Source: Lindgomyces ingoldianus (Eukaryota > Ascomycota > Dothideomycetes > Pleosporales > Lindgomycetaceae). From it: DNA of 47,479 nt. Shown one piece after another: positions 31,743-44,619 of the stretch (its first letter is position 1; each line of letters opens with the position of its first letter). Where the stretch lies: the NCBI RefSeq assembly GCF_010093535.1, contig NW_022985201.1, positions 218,051 to 265,529 of the forward strand, written 5' to 3'. Under the pieces are notes generated by a model. That model was not told the origin of the DNA and made no database searches. It was given only the letters and a program-made list of their open reading frames with translations. A program made the translations under genes and the position numbers.

Positions 31743-32134
31743 TGTAACGGCGCAGGCAAGACAATGGGTCTGAATGCGGTATGAATCCACTCAGAGGCAT
31801 ATGGGAGTGCGTGGGGACTCAGAGACCTGGGAATACCAATGACAATGTAACGGCGCAGGCAAGACAATGGGTCCGAATGCGGTATGAATCCACTCAGAGG
31901 CATATGGGAGTGCGTGGGGACTCAGAGACCTGGGAATACCAATGACACCTATAGGCCTTGTACGTAGGATATTAGAAAACTACCGAGCTAGCTACAGGGA
32001 CGAGGTGCGACTAAATACATGAGGGAATAGGGGTAACAGCAGGGGTCGGGGCCAGGTCGAGGTCGGGGCCGATACGAGGGCCTTCCGGAGGTTCCGGGCG
32101 ACTTGAGATGGAACGATTCATGAGGATCGTTACA
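31743..32134. repeat. Young solo LTR with 103 bp internal duplication
   Basis: TGTAACGGCGCAGG to GAGGATCGTTACA, TSD ATACT (31738-31742, 32135-32139). The first 103 bp (31743-31845) are repeated immediately (31846-31948) with two mismatches. No C-to-T decay, in contrast to A5 around it. The minus-strand 67-codon frame here is a by-product. Confidence 0.9.
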
Positions 32135-32148
32135 ATACTATAGCTATA

Positions 32149-34009
32149 ACGTACCTAACAGGTTGGCTGGCTACACAGGTTAGCTAGCTACTTTTGCTAA
32201 GCCTCTACCACACTCTACTTATCTACACAATGCTTTAATAACAACACTAGATTAAATTGTCTAAAGAATATTAAATACAGCTTACTTTTTAGGCTTTTAA
32301 ATAAAACTTAAAACTTTTTTTATAACACGCTGTAGCTATTTATAATATTTTTTATATAACACTAAGTAATTAACACACTAGATAGCCTTTATAAGTAGAA
32401 TGCTAGCTTAAATTAAGAAATTTAACTAAGCTTAAAAAAAAAGTTGTTGCTAAGTATATACATAAGCTTATTACATATAAATTTTCTTTTAGGCTTATAG
32501 CTATAGCTAATATAGCTAATTCCTTGCGCGTAAAGGATAATCTAGGCTAGGTTAGCTTAAACTAGCCTAGTATGAAAGTTAAGCACTACTTTAAGTTTAT
32601 AATAAAGTTTAATTATAAGTATAATTATAAAAGAGTGCTGTATAAAAATCTAAAAGTTATTTAAAGCTAGTTTTACCTAGTAGCTAATATAAAAGCTAAG
32701 TATAGTATCTAAAATAAAAAGATATATAACTTTAATAAGTTAAGCTTTATAATAAGCTAGATATTAACTAAAGCAGTTATTATAGCTTTAAAAAAATAAA
32801 AATAGCTAAAAGTAATATAGTAAAGTAATAAAAAGTAAATAATAGTTATTTAAAGTATAAATATAATAAAGTAAGCTATTTTACTTTTTATTTTTTTTAA
32901 AGGCTGCTATTACCTTTTTATCTAGTATAAAAAAATTACTTTAAAACTAAGTTATTATAGTCTTTAAAAATAGCTAGATAATAAATAAGCTTAAGCTATA
33001 GTAGTTAAAGCACTTTAATTAGCATATAAAAAAGAAGTTATAAGCACTTATTAGCTTTTTATTATTAATAGCTATAAAAGCTATAACTTGCTTAATTTTT
33101 AGTAATACTATAAAAAAAATAATTTATTACTATTTATATGCTTCTACACTTATTATACTTTTTATAGCTTTTTAATATAAGTTATTTTACTTTTCTAAAA
33201 AAAGTATATAAGCGCTAAGCTAAAGATCTTATATATAACTAAATTACTTATATTATAAAACTTAAGTTTTTACTATGCTTTATACACACTTATAATATAG
33301 TAATTACTTTTAGTAATATCTAAAAAAGGTTTTAAGGCGCTAGTTTAGTCTTATTTAACTTAAAATAAGTTAAAATAGCCTTTAACATTTAGTTATGTAC
33401 TTTATTACTACTACTACTTATTAATAATAAGCTTTAGTAGTTATAAACGTTAAGTAATACTTTTAAATTTAAGTTATAATTAATGCTTATAAAAGTAAAA
33501 TTTTAGAAGTATATAAATAGCTTACTAACATTTATATTAAAAGCTTTTAAAAAAGTTTTAAAAAGAGTAGTAATTATTACGCATAAGCTAGTATTAGCAT
33601 ATAAAGAGATTATAAAGCTTTAAGTAGTAAATAAGGCTACTACATAATATAAATTACATAAAAAAAAAAGTAGATTTAAGTAAAAAAGGCTTTAATAGTT
33701 AAAGATAAAGCTTGTCTAACTACTCTAAAAAAGTTTAAAGCATATAGTAACAAGAAAAGGCTAAAGATATAAGTGCACGCTAAAAAAAAGTAAGCTAAGT
33801 TAAAAGTAATATAAGTAGTGTAATTAGACTAGGCATAACTTACATACATGTAAGTAAGTAGTAGAAGTAAACTTTAAATAATATCTTATGTTATATTACT
33901 TTATATAGAGCTAAAGTAGGCTATTTTGCGCTAGAATAGAGTGGTTTTAGTAGAGGCTTAGCAAAAGTAGCCGGCTAACCTGTGTGGCCAGCCAACCTGT
34001 TAGGTACGT
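32149..34009 (+). mobile_element. B4: full-size pogo/Fot1-like element in A5
   Basis: 1861 bp, TSD TA (32147-32148, 34010-34011). Best copy for reading the transposase: plus-strand translation near 33100-33900 shows LFNISYFTFLKKVY, ITYIIKLKFLLCF, then GASLVLFNL, HKLVLAYKEI and the decayed zinc-knuckle end, matching the pogo/Fot1 blocks LLQPLDVGCFSPLK, ITKLEFL.AF, GAGLVP.NP. Stops throughout. Confidence 0.85.
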
Positions 34010-34613
34010 TATATAAAGTTTTTTTTAAAAAAATAATAAATAACTAATACACTAAATAACTTTTATAAGCTAATTTTATAGCTAACTTATAAAAGCTAGA
34101 AAATAATAAAAAGTAAGTAATTATTAAGCACATACTTAAGCTATATGCATAAGGATTTTCCTCTTAGCTAGAAGCTATAGCTAATATAGCTAATTCTTTA
34201 CACACTAAGTGTAATTTAGGCTATGTTAGCATAAACTAGCTTAGTATGTTTATAAAGTGTTATTTAAAGCTTAAAGTAACATTTAAGTATAGGTATAATT
34301 ATAAAAAAGCTTTTTATAAAAGTTTTAAAGTAATTTAAAGCTAGTTTAGCCTTATAAAAAATATTAAAGCTAAGTAACGTACCTAACAGGTTAGCCGGCC
34401 ACACAGGTTAGCTAGCTACTTTTGCTAAGCCTCTACTACACTCTACCTATCTACATAATGCCTTAATAATAACACTTGATTAAATCTTCTAAAGAATGTT
34501 AAATATAGCTTACTTTTTAAGCTTTTAAATAAGACTTAAAACTCTTCTTACAACACATTACAGCTATTTATAATGTCTTTTACATAACACTAAGTAATTA
34601 ACACACTAGATAG

Positions 34614-34810
34614 TGTTTGCATTGATGACTCGGATGCATCGTCAGCATGGTCACACGATGGTCGGATGCATCGGCAGATGCATCAGCACCATAGTCTGTT
34701 GCCAAGACCCACCCACTTATTTCGCATATATATAGACTCCTGCAAAGGACTCCTCTAGAAATACATACAATGCAGTTCCTCATGTCTCTAGTGCCTTACA
34801 TAGCTTCACA
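34614..34810. repeat. Young solo LTR, 197 bp
   Basis: TGTTTGCATTGATG to TAGCTTCACA, TSD GATAG (34609-34613, 34811-34815) inside B5. Un-mutated and rich in GGATGCATCGGC-like words. A TATATATAGAC TATA-like motif near 34727 fits an LTR promoter. The minus-strand 61-codon frame is not considered a gene. Confidence 0.85.
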
Positions 34811-37021
34811 GATAGCCTTTATAAGTAAAATGCTAGCCTAAATTAAAAAATCTAACTAAGCTTAAAAAAAAGTAGTTATTAAGTATATACTTAAGCTTGT
34901 TACACACAGATTTCTTTTTAGGCTTATAGCTATAGCTAATATAGCTAATTCCTTACACGCAGAGTGTAATCTAGGCTAGGTTAGCTTAAACTAGCCTAGT
35001 ATGTAGGTTAAGCACTGCCTTAAGTTTATAATAAAGTTTAATTATAAGTATAATTATAAAAAAGCACTTTATAAAAATCTAGAGGTTATCTAAGGCTAGT
35101 TTTGCCTAGTAGCTAACATAAAAGCTAAGTATAGTATCTAGAATAAAGATATGTATAACTTTAATAAGTTAAGCTTTATAATAGGCTAGATATTAACTAG
35201 AGCAGTTATTATAGCTTTAAAAAGATAAGAACAGCTAAAGGTAATATAGTAAAGTAATAAAGAGTAGATAATAGTTATCTAGAGCATTAATATAATAAAG
35301 TAGGCTATTTTACTTTTTATTATTTTTAAGGGCTGCTATTACTTCTTTGCCTAGTATAAAAAGAAGAATCTACTTTAAAACTAGGTTATTATAGTCTCTA
35401 AGAGTAGCTAGATAATAAATAAGCTTAGGCTATAGTAGTTAAAGCACTTTAATAAGCATATAAAAAAGGTTATAAGCGCTTATTAGCTTTTTATTATTAA
35501 TAGCTATAAAAGCTAACGTACCTAACAGGTTGGCTGGCTACACAGGTTGGCTGGCTACACAGGTTGGCTAGCCACACAGGTTAGCCGGCTACTTTTGCCA
35601 AGCCCCTACTAAAACCACCCTATTCTAGCGCAAAACAGCCTACTTTAGCCCTGTATAAAGCAATACAACATAAGATATTATTTAGAGTCTACTTCTACTA
35701 CTTTCTTATACATATGTAAGTGATGCCTAGTCTAATTACACTGCTTATATTACCTTTAACTTAGCTTACCTTCTTTAGCGCGCACCTATGTCTTTAGCTT
35801 CTTTCTATTACTATGCGCTTTAAACTTCTTTAAAGCAGTTAGACAAGCCTTATCTTTAACTATTAAAGTTGTTTTTACCTAAATCTACTTTCTTTTATAT
35901 AATCTATGTTGTGTAGTAGCCTTATTTACTGCTTAAAGCTTTATAATCTTCTTTTGCGCTAACACTAGCTTATGCGCAATAATCACTGCCCCCTTTAAAA
36001 CTTTTTAAAAGGCCTTTACTATAAATGTTAGTAAGCTATCTATATGCTTTTAAATTTTTACTTTTATAAGTATTAATTACAACCTAAATTTAAGAGTATT
36101 ACTTAGAGTTTACAACTGCTAAGGCTTGTTATTAATAAGTAGTAGTAGTAATAGAGTACGCAACTAAATGTTAAAGGCTATTTTAACTTATTCTAAGTTA
36201 AATAGGACTAAACTAGCGCCTTAAAACCTTTTTTAAATATTACTAGAAGTAATTACTACATTATAAGCGTGTATAAAGTATAGTAGAAACTTAAGTTTTA
36301 TAATATAAAAAATTTAGTTACACATAAGATCTTTAGCTTAGCGCTTATACACCTTTTTTAAAGGGGTAAAACAACTTACATTAAAAGGCTATAAAAGGTG
36401 CAATAAGTGTAGAGGCATGTAGATAGTAATAATTTTATTTTTCTTATAGTACTGCTAGAAATTAAATAAGTTATAGCTTTTATAGCTGTTAATAATAAAA
36501 AGCTAATAAGCGCTTATAACTCTTTTTTTTATATGCTTATTAAAGTGCTTTAACTACTGTAGCCTAAGCTTATTTATTATCTAGCTATTTTTAGAGACTG
36601 TAATAACCTAGTTCTAAAGCAGATTCTTCTTCTTATACTAGGCAGAGAGGTAATAGCAGCCCTTAAAGATAATAAAGGGTAGAATAGCCTACTTTGTTAT
36701 GTTAATACCTTAGATAACTATTATCTGCTCTCTATTACTTTACTATATTACTTTTAGCTATCTTAATTTTTTTAAAGCTATAACAACTACTCTAGTTAAT
36801 ATCTAGTCTATTATAAAGCTTAACTTGTTAAAGTTATACATGTTTTTATCCTAGATACTGTACTTAGCTTTTATGTTAGCTACTAGGCAAAACTAGCCCT
36901 AGATAACCTTTAGATCCTTATAAATCGCTTTTTTATAATTATACTTATAATTAAACTTTATTATAAACTTAAGGCAGTGCTTAACCTCCATACTAGGCTA
37001 GGTTAAGCTAACCTAGCCTAG

Positions 37022-37629
37022 TGTTACAATCCTTACTCCGGAGAAATAGTGTCTTCGGGAGTACGTCGGCCTGTGGGGGTATTTTAGCGAAGGGGGAGAG
37101 AACTTAGCTGGATCGGGTGTACAGTCTGTCAAGCAGAGTATAGGATAGGCAAAATAAAGAGAAGGCAGGTTGTGGTTTAACCTAGCAGCTGTATAGGGAG
37201 CTAGTAAACCTAATCTGTAAGGATAGGAGTAGAGGTATATATAGTGCAAGATATACAATTTAGCAGTGTCCTCTTTATAAAGGTTTTAATGCTTCTTGTT
37301 TATTAAATAGTTAAGGGTAGATAATAAACTAAACAGTAATTACAACTTTCTAACTATAGTTGTGATTAAGACTATATACATAGGGTTTGCATGCTTTGCA
37401 TGCTTGCATGCTAGTTCTTGTACAGCCTGCATAGCCTGTAAGCCTGCAAACCTGCGTGTCTTATTAGATAATGCATTTAGCAAGGCTTTTCTTTAAAAGC
37501 TAGAGCTATTTCTTATCTGTCCTATTATGTAATCTGCTTAGCGCAGGGCTAAGCGTCTTCTATCTAACGTTGTTTAGGCTGTGTGGGACAGCTAGTTAGG
37601 TTATTACAGTCTAACTATTAGCTGTAACA
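37022..37629 (-). repeat. Gypsy LTR (3' LTR in element orientation)
   Basis: TGTTACAATCC to CTGTAACA. Its left 80 bp are un-mutated (CTCCGGAGAAATAG), its right end mutated. Shares the TATATATAGTGCAAGATATACAA block with the D1/D2 solo LTRs. The 81-codon minus-strand frame at 37013-37258 lies within it and is not a gene. Confidence 0.9.
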
Positions 37630-37837
37630 CGCAGGCTTCCCTTCTAGTTAGCGTCCTTACTGTTATGTTTTTTCTATTATAAGCGTTAGATTTTTTTTTT
37701 AGCTAGTGCGTTCCTATCTTTAAAAGCTAGTCTAATACTAATCTTTCTTAACTATGCCTTATTAGGTTTCTTATACTTCTGCTGTTGTTTATTAACCTTA
37801 TACTGTTACTTACCTTAATCCTCTTTGTTATACAAAG

Positions 37838-38400
37838 ATGCGTCCCTATAGTGCTTGTTATTTAAGTAGGGCTTCTTGCGCAATGTCCTTGTTATTAGAC
37901 AAGTGCGTAGAGTGTGTGCAAAAGGGCAGCTACTGCAACGCCTTTATGTTAGACGCAGCTTAGGATTGTTTAGAACAGGAGCGCAAAAGGTTGTTAGCAG
38001 AGGCAGAGGTAGCTTAAGAAGATAAAATGCATAAAAAGAAAAAGTTAGTAAAATGTCTTTAGTTAATTATTTCTTATAAGAAAAAAATTTAAAAGTAGTT
38101 AAAAGTGTTAAAGAATTAAAAAGTAAAGTATCTAAAAGAAAACCTTTTATTACTAGATAAGCTTAAAGCGCTTAAGGTAAAAGCAGCTAGTCTTCCTTCT
38201 TCTTAACCTATATTAAAGGGTTGCAGACTTCCTACATTATAGCTAGCTAATGCTGCTATAGTTTTAACTAATAATAGTGTTTTTTAGTCTAAAGAGCTTT
38301 CTCTAGAATAGTTTTGTTTAGAAGGGACTCTAGGTATTTATAAAAAGCCTGCAGAGCATTTAATAGGCTCTTAATAAGTTCCTAAGTGTTTTTACTAGTA
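37838..38400 (+). pseudogene. Antisense accessory ORF remnant with cysteine cluster
   Basis: Between the LTR and the end of pol, on the strand opposite to gag-pol. From ATG 37838 the frame reads MRPYSACYLSRAS, then DKCVECVQKGSYCN, a CX2CX6C cluster, followed after one TAG by a charged helix CLEQERKRLLAEAEVA and EDKMHKKKKLVK. Such a short Cys-cluster plus coiled-coil protein is reminiscent of accessory ORFs found next to fungal gypsy-type elements, from memory. About four TAG/TAA interrupt it. Function unknown. Confidence 0.55.
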
Positions 38401-38899
38401 GGCTATCCTTTTTATTTTACTAGGTACTTATTTTTTTTATAGTCTAAAATTTTTTCTACTTTATACTTTTTTTTTTCTTCTTTCTATCTAGTAGTTGCAA
38501 GTAGAATAGTCCTAAGCATAAGTTTAAGCTTAGAGACATAAAACTAAAGATGTATTTACATTTCTTTTAGTAGTTTAAGTTTACAAATGCTAGGGTGTGT
38601 TTATATAACTTAGTATAGTTCTATTTATTTTTTAGCTAACTTTCTAGAAAGTCTTAGTGTCTTAAGGTTTTTTATATCTAAATATATATAATTATTAGAG
38701 TGTATTTCTAGTGCTAGTTTTTTTTTCTAATTTACTGCCCTTTCTATAGCTTCTTAAGCTAAGTAGGCTTTTCTAGTAAGTTTCTAATGTAGCTTTTAAA
38801 GTCTAGTTATGTAGTTTATAGCTTTTAAAGAGTTAGTTAGTTGCAAGCTATAGAGCTTATATTATAGAGAGTATCTAAAATTAGCTTTATATAGGGTTT

Positions 38900-41800
38900 C
38901 TTTAGTTGTAGCTAATTCTGTAGTATTAATAGTAAATTATGCTATTAGTAGCTATTCTGCCTAATCTGTTTGTTTGTATAATACATACTTGCGTAGATAC
39001 TTTTCTACCTCTGTGTTTACTTTTTCTTTTTGTCTGTCTGTTTACAGGTAATAGGCAGTAGAGAGCTTATAGTTAATTCTAAGGTGTTTAACTATAGCTG
39101 CCTAAAATTTGCTAGTAAATAATTTACTACAGTTAAAGATAATAATTTTAAAGTAACTATAAATAGCTAAGACATTTTTTTCTAGTTTAAACATAAATTC
39201 TTTAGCTGTAATGCTTTTTTCTAATAGCTATAGGTAAATAAATTTAGTAGTTTTGTTAATAACTTACACTATTATGTTACATAGCCTTTTAGTGCTAGGT
39301 TCTTATAATAGTAGCAGTTTAGTAATAAAGTCTATAGTTATTATAGTCTATAGTTAGTCTAGCGCTGTAATTAGTTAAAGTAGTCTATACAGTTTATAGC
39401 GTTAGAGGTTGTTTTTATTATAAGTGTTGCATTCCTGTAGGACTTTAGTACATAGGTGTTTTAATTAGAGTACTTCTTAGGGTATAGCAGTTTTAATTTT
39501 CTTCTGTAGTAATCTAATTTCTAGGTGTCTAAATATAGAGGCTTTATAATATTTTTTTATTAAGTTTTTCTATTCTTGTTTAACTATTATAAAAGAATAT
39601 AGTAGTTTTTCTTAGTTTAGTCTTTTATAGACTAGTCCTTTTAGAGTTTTTTTAAAGATTATAAATTCTTTAAAATTTTCTTTATTTTTTTTTAAAGTAA
39701 TTAGCATGTCTACTTAGAGTGTCTGCCTACTAGTTGCTGCTCTCTACTACATGTTTAATAATAAAATTAAATTAAGCAAGTTCTATAGCCTATTATACAT
39801 GCATTAGTAAAAGTTTCTTAGTAGTAAGAAAGGTAATAAGGTTTACATAGTTAGTAAGAATTATAAATTACTAACTAAGACTTTAGAGCTTAACTTTTTA
39901 GTTTTTATATGCATTAACTATAGCTTTTAGTTCTTTGTTAAAGATAGTATATTTTTACTCTAATAGTGTAAATTTTGCTAAGTAGTAGGCTACTAGATGC
40001 TATTAACTATTTTTTTGTTTCTAGAAAAGTGCTGCTTCTTCTGCTTTTAGAGAAGCATTAGTGTGCACTTTTGTTTTTAGTGTAGAGTTGTACATTCTAA
40101 GAATAGGGTAGCTTGTTATTATTTATTTTAGCTTTTAGAAGGCTTCTTCTATCTCTGCTGTCTATTAGAATTTCTAAGTTGCTCTTTCTTTTAAAGTAGC
40201 GTCTGTAAGGGGAAGCGTAATTTTTAAGTAGTCTTTAATTATTCTTTGTACGTAGCTAGTAAGGCCTAGAAATCCTTTAATTTCTGTTACTATAGTTAGT
40301 GTTAGCTAGTTAAGTACTTTATTTACTTTAGTAAGGTCTATCTTTATTTCTTCTTTATTAATAATAAATTCTAAGTATTTAGTTTTTTATATGTTAAACT
40401 TGCATTTTTCTAGTTGTAAGTAAAGTCTATATTATTAAAGTTAGTTAAGTATAAGTTTTACTTTAAATACATAGTCTACTTAGTTCTTTTTAGTATATAT
40501 TAGAATGTTATCTAGATACACAAGTACAAATATATCTAAGTAGGGATTAAGTGCAGTGTTAATAACCTGTTAGAAGGTTGCTAGGGCGTTAGTTAGTCTA
40601 AGTAGCATAATAAGAAGTTTATATAGTCCTTCTAGGGTTTAAAAAGCTGTTATTTATTTATATCCTTTTTTAATTCTTATTTTGTTAAATCTATCTTAGA
40701 TGTTAAACTTAGTAAAGTGCTTAGTTTCTTTAAGTTAGTTTATAATATTTTAAATAATTAGTAAAAGGTACTAATTCTTTATAGTGTTATTATTTAAGGT
40801 TTAATAATCTTAATATACTCTTACTTTACTGTTTTTCTTCTTAGCAAAAACTACTGCTAATGCTACTAGACTATTGCTTTCTCTAATGTGTCCTTACGCT
40901 AGCATTCTGTCTATGTACTCTTGCAAAGCGTCCTTCTAAGCTTTTGTTAGAGGTTGTAGTTTATGTGTTTTTAACTACAGGTTTAGCTTAAGATTAATAG
41001 CGTAATCCTAGGGCTAGTGTAGTAGCAGTTCTTCTAGATCTTCTAGGGTTTTAAACATGTCCTTATAGTCTTAATATTCTTCTAGTAGTTTGTTTAGTTA
41101 TAGGCTATTTAATAGATTCTAACCTAATTAAGGTCTTATTTTTTTTTAAATTTTTTAAAAGAGATTTCTTCTAGTTCTTTTTTTATTTAGTAGACAGCCT
41201 AGGCTTCTAGTTCTTAATAGAGGAACCTTTTTTACTTTTCTTGTTAGTAGGTTAGGCAGGAGTCCTTCTAACATGCTAACTGTGCTATTTCTGCGCAGTC
41301 TTAGTTAGTTAGGGACATAGTTTGCTAGTTAATTATTAGGTTATGCTTATAAAGCTAGTTATAGCTTAGTATTACTTAGTACTTACCTTTTAGCAGTAGT
41401 ATATTAAAGAATATCTAGTTATTAGTTTCTTTAACTTTAGTAATAAGTTCCTCTATTTCTAGTTAGATTTATTCTACTCTATATTTTATTAATAAGGCAT
41501 CTACTAAGGATACTCTAAAGGGGTTCTTTTTTTTAGAAAGGTATGTTGTTTTAATTAACCTATCTAGAGTTAATTACTATAAACATGCATCTACTGTCTA
41601 TTAAGGCAAGTCCTGTCTATTCCTAGCCTAGGTGTTAGAGTGTAATTTTAGTTATTAGGCTTTAGCCTAGTCCTTATCTAACTATAATAAAGATATAAAG
41701 TTTATAAAGTGTTTCTTTATAATTTATTTTATTATCTTTGTTAACAGCTTTAGCTATGTCTTTATATTCTATAATGCAGTCTAATCGCACTTTGTATTCC

Positions 41801-43960
41801 TAATGTCCTTATATTATGCATTTTAATATAGTACACTAGGCGTCTTCTATCTTGTGGTGGTATAGCATTTAATTATTTTATTAGTGTGCTCTTTATTAGA
41901 AGTAATAGAACATACATGCTAACCTGTTATTGCATTCTGTCTATAGTTCTTGTTTATAGCTTGTACTGTTTTAGCAGTGGGGGCACTGTAGCATTTCGCA
42001 GGTTAATGCTATGCTAGCTAGCGTGTTATTCTCAGGCGCGCTTTCTTATATTCTGTGTGGCCACTAGCTAGCCCTATGCTTAGTTAGCTAGTGTTTAATG
42101 CAATATTTATTACTACATAGGTACTAAGTGTAGGGGCATTCCTTAAGGCTGTTTTGTACTAGTATTAGCTAGACCTATGTCCACCTTAGGTGTTTCTTAG
42201 TTCTAATAATCTATAACAGGTAACTTTAATAGGTACACTAGAACTTATTATGTTGCTTACTTTTATAAGAGATGCAGTATTTTTTGTCTTATTAAGTTTC
42301 TAGGTCCTTGCAGGTAATAGCTAATATAGAGGGAGGTGTGTTAGTTTGTTCCTAGCATAGATTAAGTGTTAGCAATAGTGTGCATTACTAATTAAAGCTT
42401 TTCTTTTTATTAAGAATTTTCTAGAACATCTTTTATTATTCTTTAGTATTTATAACTGCGTAGTGTGTTTTAGCAATTGCTTTTAGTATACTGTAGGTTT
42501 TAACATTATTATTAATGTGTACTTTATACATTAATTTTTTATAGTTTTATGTGTTATATGTATTGCTACATTTTTAGCAGTTGCTGTAGGTAAATTAGTA
42601 TCTTAGCTCTTAGGCAGAGATTCTTGTTATTAGTTGTTCTAAGAGAAACTTTTCTTTTCCTTCTTTAACATTTACAACATATGTTGTGGCTTAGGTGTAG
42701 CCTTGCTATCCCTTATAGGTAGTAGCCTATTTTAGTGCCTTAAAGACTTTGTTATTGTTTTGTACTTTAACTTCCTAGTATTTTATAGGGCATCTTTTAG
42801 ATTTATAGTTATCTCTGCATTACTAGCAGAGATGTTTGTCTAGTCTATCTAAGATCTCCTGTCCTGTTAGACCCTGTTTTATATGCATTGCTTTTATAGC
42901 TAGTCCTTTTTTTTATTTTTCTAGTTACTAGAGTCTAGGCACTTTTGTTAGTAGTGTTCTACTTTTTTATAGTTAAGGCACACTTTTTTTTTAAGCTATT
43001 TTTACTGTTCCCTAGTTAGTAGCAGCTTCTTACCTTAGTAGTACTTGCTCTTTTTCTTAGGTAAGCCTTATATGTGTTTAGCATAACTAAGGTCTATAGG
43101 CTTACTGTTAAACCTTTAGCTTTTCTTCTTTTTTTAAAACACCTTAGGTTTCTAGAATGTTATGCTAAGGTGTTTTTTCTTAAAACATTCTTAATGTCTT
43201 TTATTATATGTTATTACCCTTTTAATGTATTCTTTAAATGCATTTAGCTTGCTGCTATGCATAAATTTATCTTTAACTTTATTAGATAGTTTTTTATAGA
43301 ACATTTTTCTAATTACTAACTAGTCTGTCTATCTGCTAATAGCTAGTTGTTCGCAGAAACAGGCTGCGTATAGTTAAACTGTACTTTTTCTTTGTTATAA
43401 AGTGTCTATTTAATTAACTACCTTTTCCTTCTAATTTAGTTGCCTATAAATAGTAGTAAGAGCTTACTTAAAGGATTTAAGGTCTTAGAAGATTATTTAT
43501 GTTTTAATAAAAAGTATTTCTCTTATAGTCTTATGCTTTATCTAATTATTAGCGTGCAGTTAGAACTATATAGCTAGGGATCCTTTAAAGTGTAGACCTA
43601 TCTAGGAAATTATTTCCTTAGAGGTTTAGAAGGCGCCCTTATTATATTACATGTATAAGTAGTATTAAGTAAAGAATAGCTTAAGATCTTTTAAAGTTTT
43701 ATTAAAGAGTTTTAGTAGAGCTAGACATAAAGACTTTTTTAATTCTGTGCTTATTCTTTCTTTTACTATGTTTTAGAGTTTAGCTACCTCTATGTAGAGC
43801 GTGTGTAGCTGTTGTATTTAGAGTAGTTAGACATACTGTTAGAGTTAAGCTTTAAGTGTTTTAATTTTATGTTACAGATGTTGTATCTGCTAGTTCTATT
43901 CTTCCTTGTTTCTAGACAGAACTTCGCCAGTGCCTGCAGCACTAGCCCCTGTTATACTAG
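38900..43960 (-). pseudogene. Gypsy gag-pol remnant
   Basis: Minus-strand translation, stops read through. Reverse transcriptase: GHIRESNSLVALAVVFAKKK, then KIRIKKGYK, LRLTNALATFQQVIN and VYLDNILIYTKKN (40504-40518 for the catalytic YLDN, second Asp changed to Asn), LEKCK. Integrase (about 38950-39430): IDFITKLL, VINKTTKFIYL, TAKEFMFKLEKNV, KLFTSKF, then STAYYL.TDRQKEKVN and VEKYLRKYVLY. Near 42840 a LDRLDKHLC frame with a nearby CR.N block may be the gag/protease boundary. Protease catalytic site not located. Confidence 0.8.
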
Positions 43961-44011
43961 TATTAAAGAAGGTGGTGTGAGAGGCTATACTTTGCAGGTA
44001 GTAGTAATTAC

Positions 44012-44619
44012 TATTATAATCTTTACTTTAGAGAAATAGTGTCTTTAGAAGTACATTAGCCTGTAGGGGTGTTTTAGCAAAGGGGGAGAGAACTTAGCTA
44101 GATTAGGTGTACAGTCTATTAAGCAGAGTATAAGATAGGCAAAATAAAGAGAAGGCAGGTTGTAGTTTAACCTAGCAGCTGTATAGAGAGCTAGTAAACC
44201 TAATCTATAGGGATAAGAGTAGAGGTATATATAGTGCAAGATATATAATTTAGTAGTGTCTTTTTTATAAAGGTTTTAATGCTTCTTGTTTATTAAATAG
44301 TTAAAAGTAGATAATAAACTAAACAGTAATTACAACCTTCTAACTATAGTCATAATTAAGACTATATACATAGGGTTTGAATGCTTTGCATGCTTGCATG
44401 CTGGTTCTTGTACAGCCTGCATAGCCTGCAAGCCTGCAAACCTGCGTGTCCTATTAGATAATGCATTCAGCAAGGCTTTTCTCTAAAAGCCGGAGCCATT
44501 CCTCATCCGTCCTGTCATGTGATCCGCTCAGCGCGGGGCTAAGCGTCTTCCATCCGACGTCGTTCGGGCTGTGTGGGACAGCCAGTTGGGTCATTACGGT
44601 CTGACTGTTGGCCGTAACA
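44012..44619 (-). repeat. Gypsy LTR (5' LTR in element orientation)
   Basis: Starts TATTATAATC (mutated TGTTACAATC), ends GGCCGTAACA. Its right 150 bp are un-mutated (CATCCGACGTCGTTCGGGC), the opposite gradient to the other LTR, so mutation is strongest toward the element's interior. Followed by CCTAG. Confidence 0.9.

Larger units (their letters stand above)
37022..44619 (-). mobile_element. Complete Ty3/gypsy LTR retrotransposon, minus strand
   Basis: Two 608 bp LTRs (37022-37629, 44012-44619), TSD CCTAG (37017-37021, 44620-44624); the uninterrupted site CCTAGATTACACTC is present in B2 near 18830. 7.6 kb in total. Reading the minus strand gives gag side near 43.9 kb, reverse transcriptase near 40.3-41.0 kb and integrase near 38.9-39.5 kb, the RT-before-integrase order of Ty3/gypsy. 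Internal frames are destroyed, while the outer halves of both LTRs keep CG words. Confidence 0.92.

Noticed and set aside
37013..37258. 81-codon minus frame and its homologue at 44045-44239
   Set aside because: Lies inside the gypsy LTRs, where coding is not expected.
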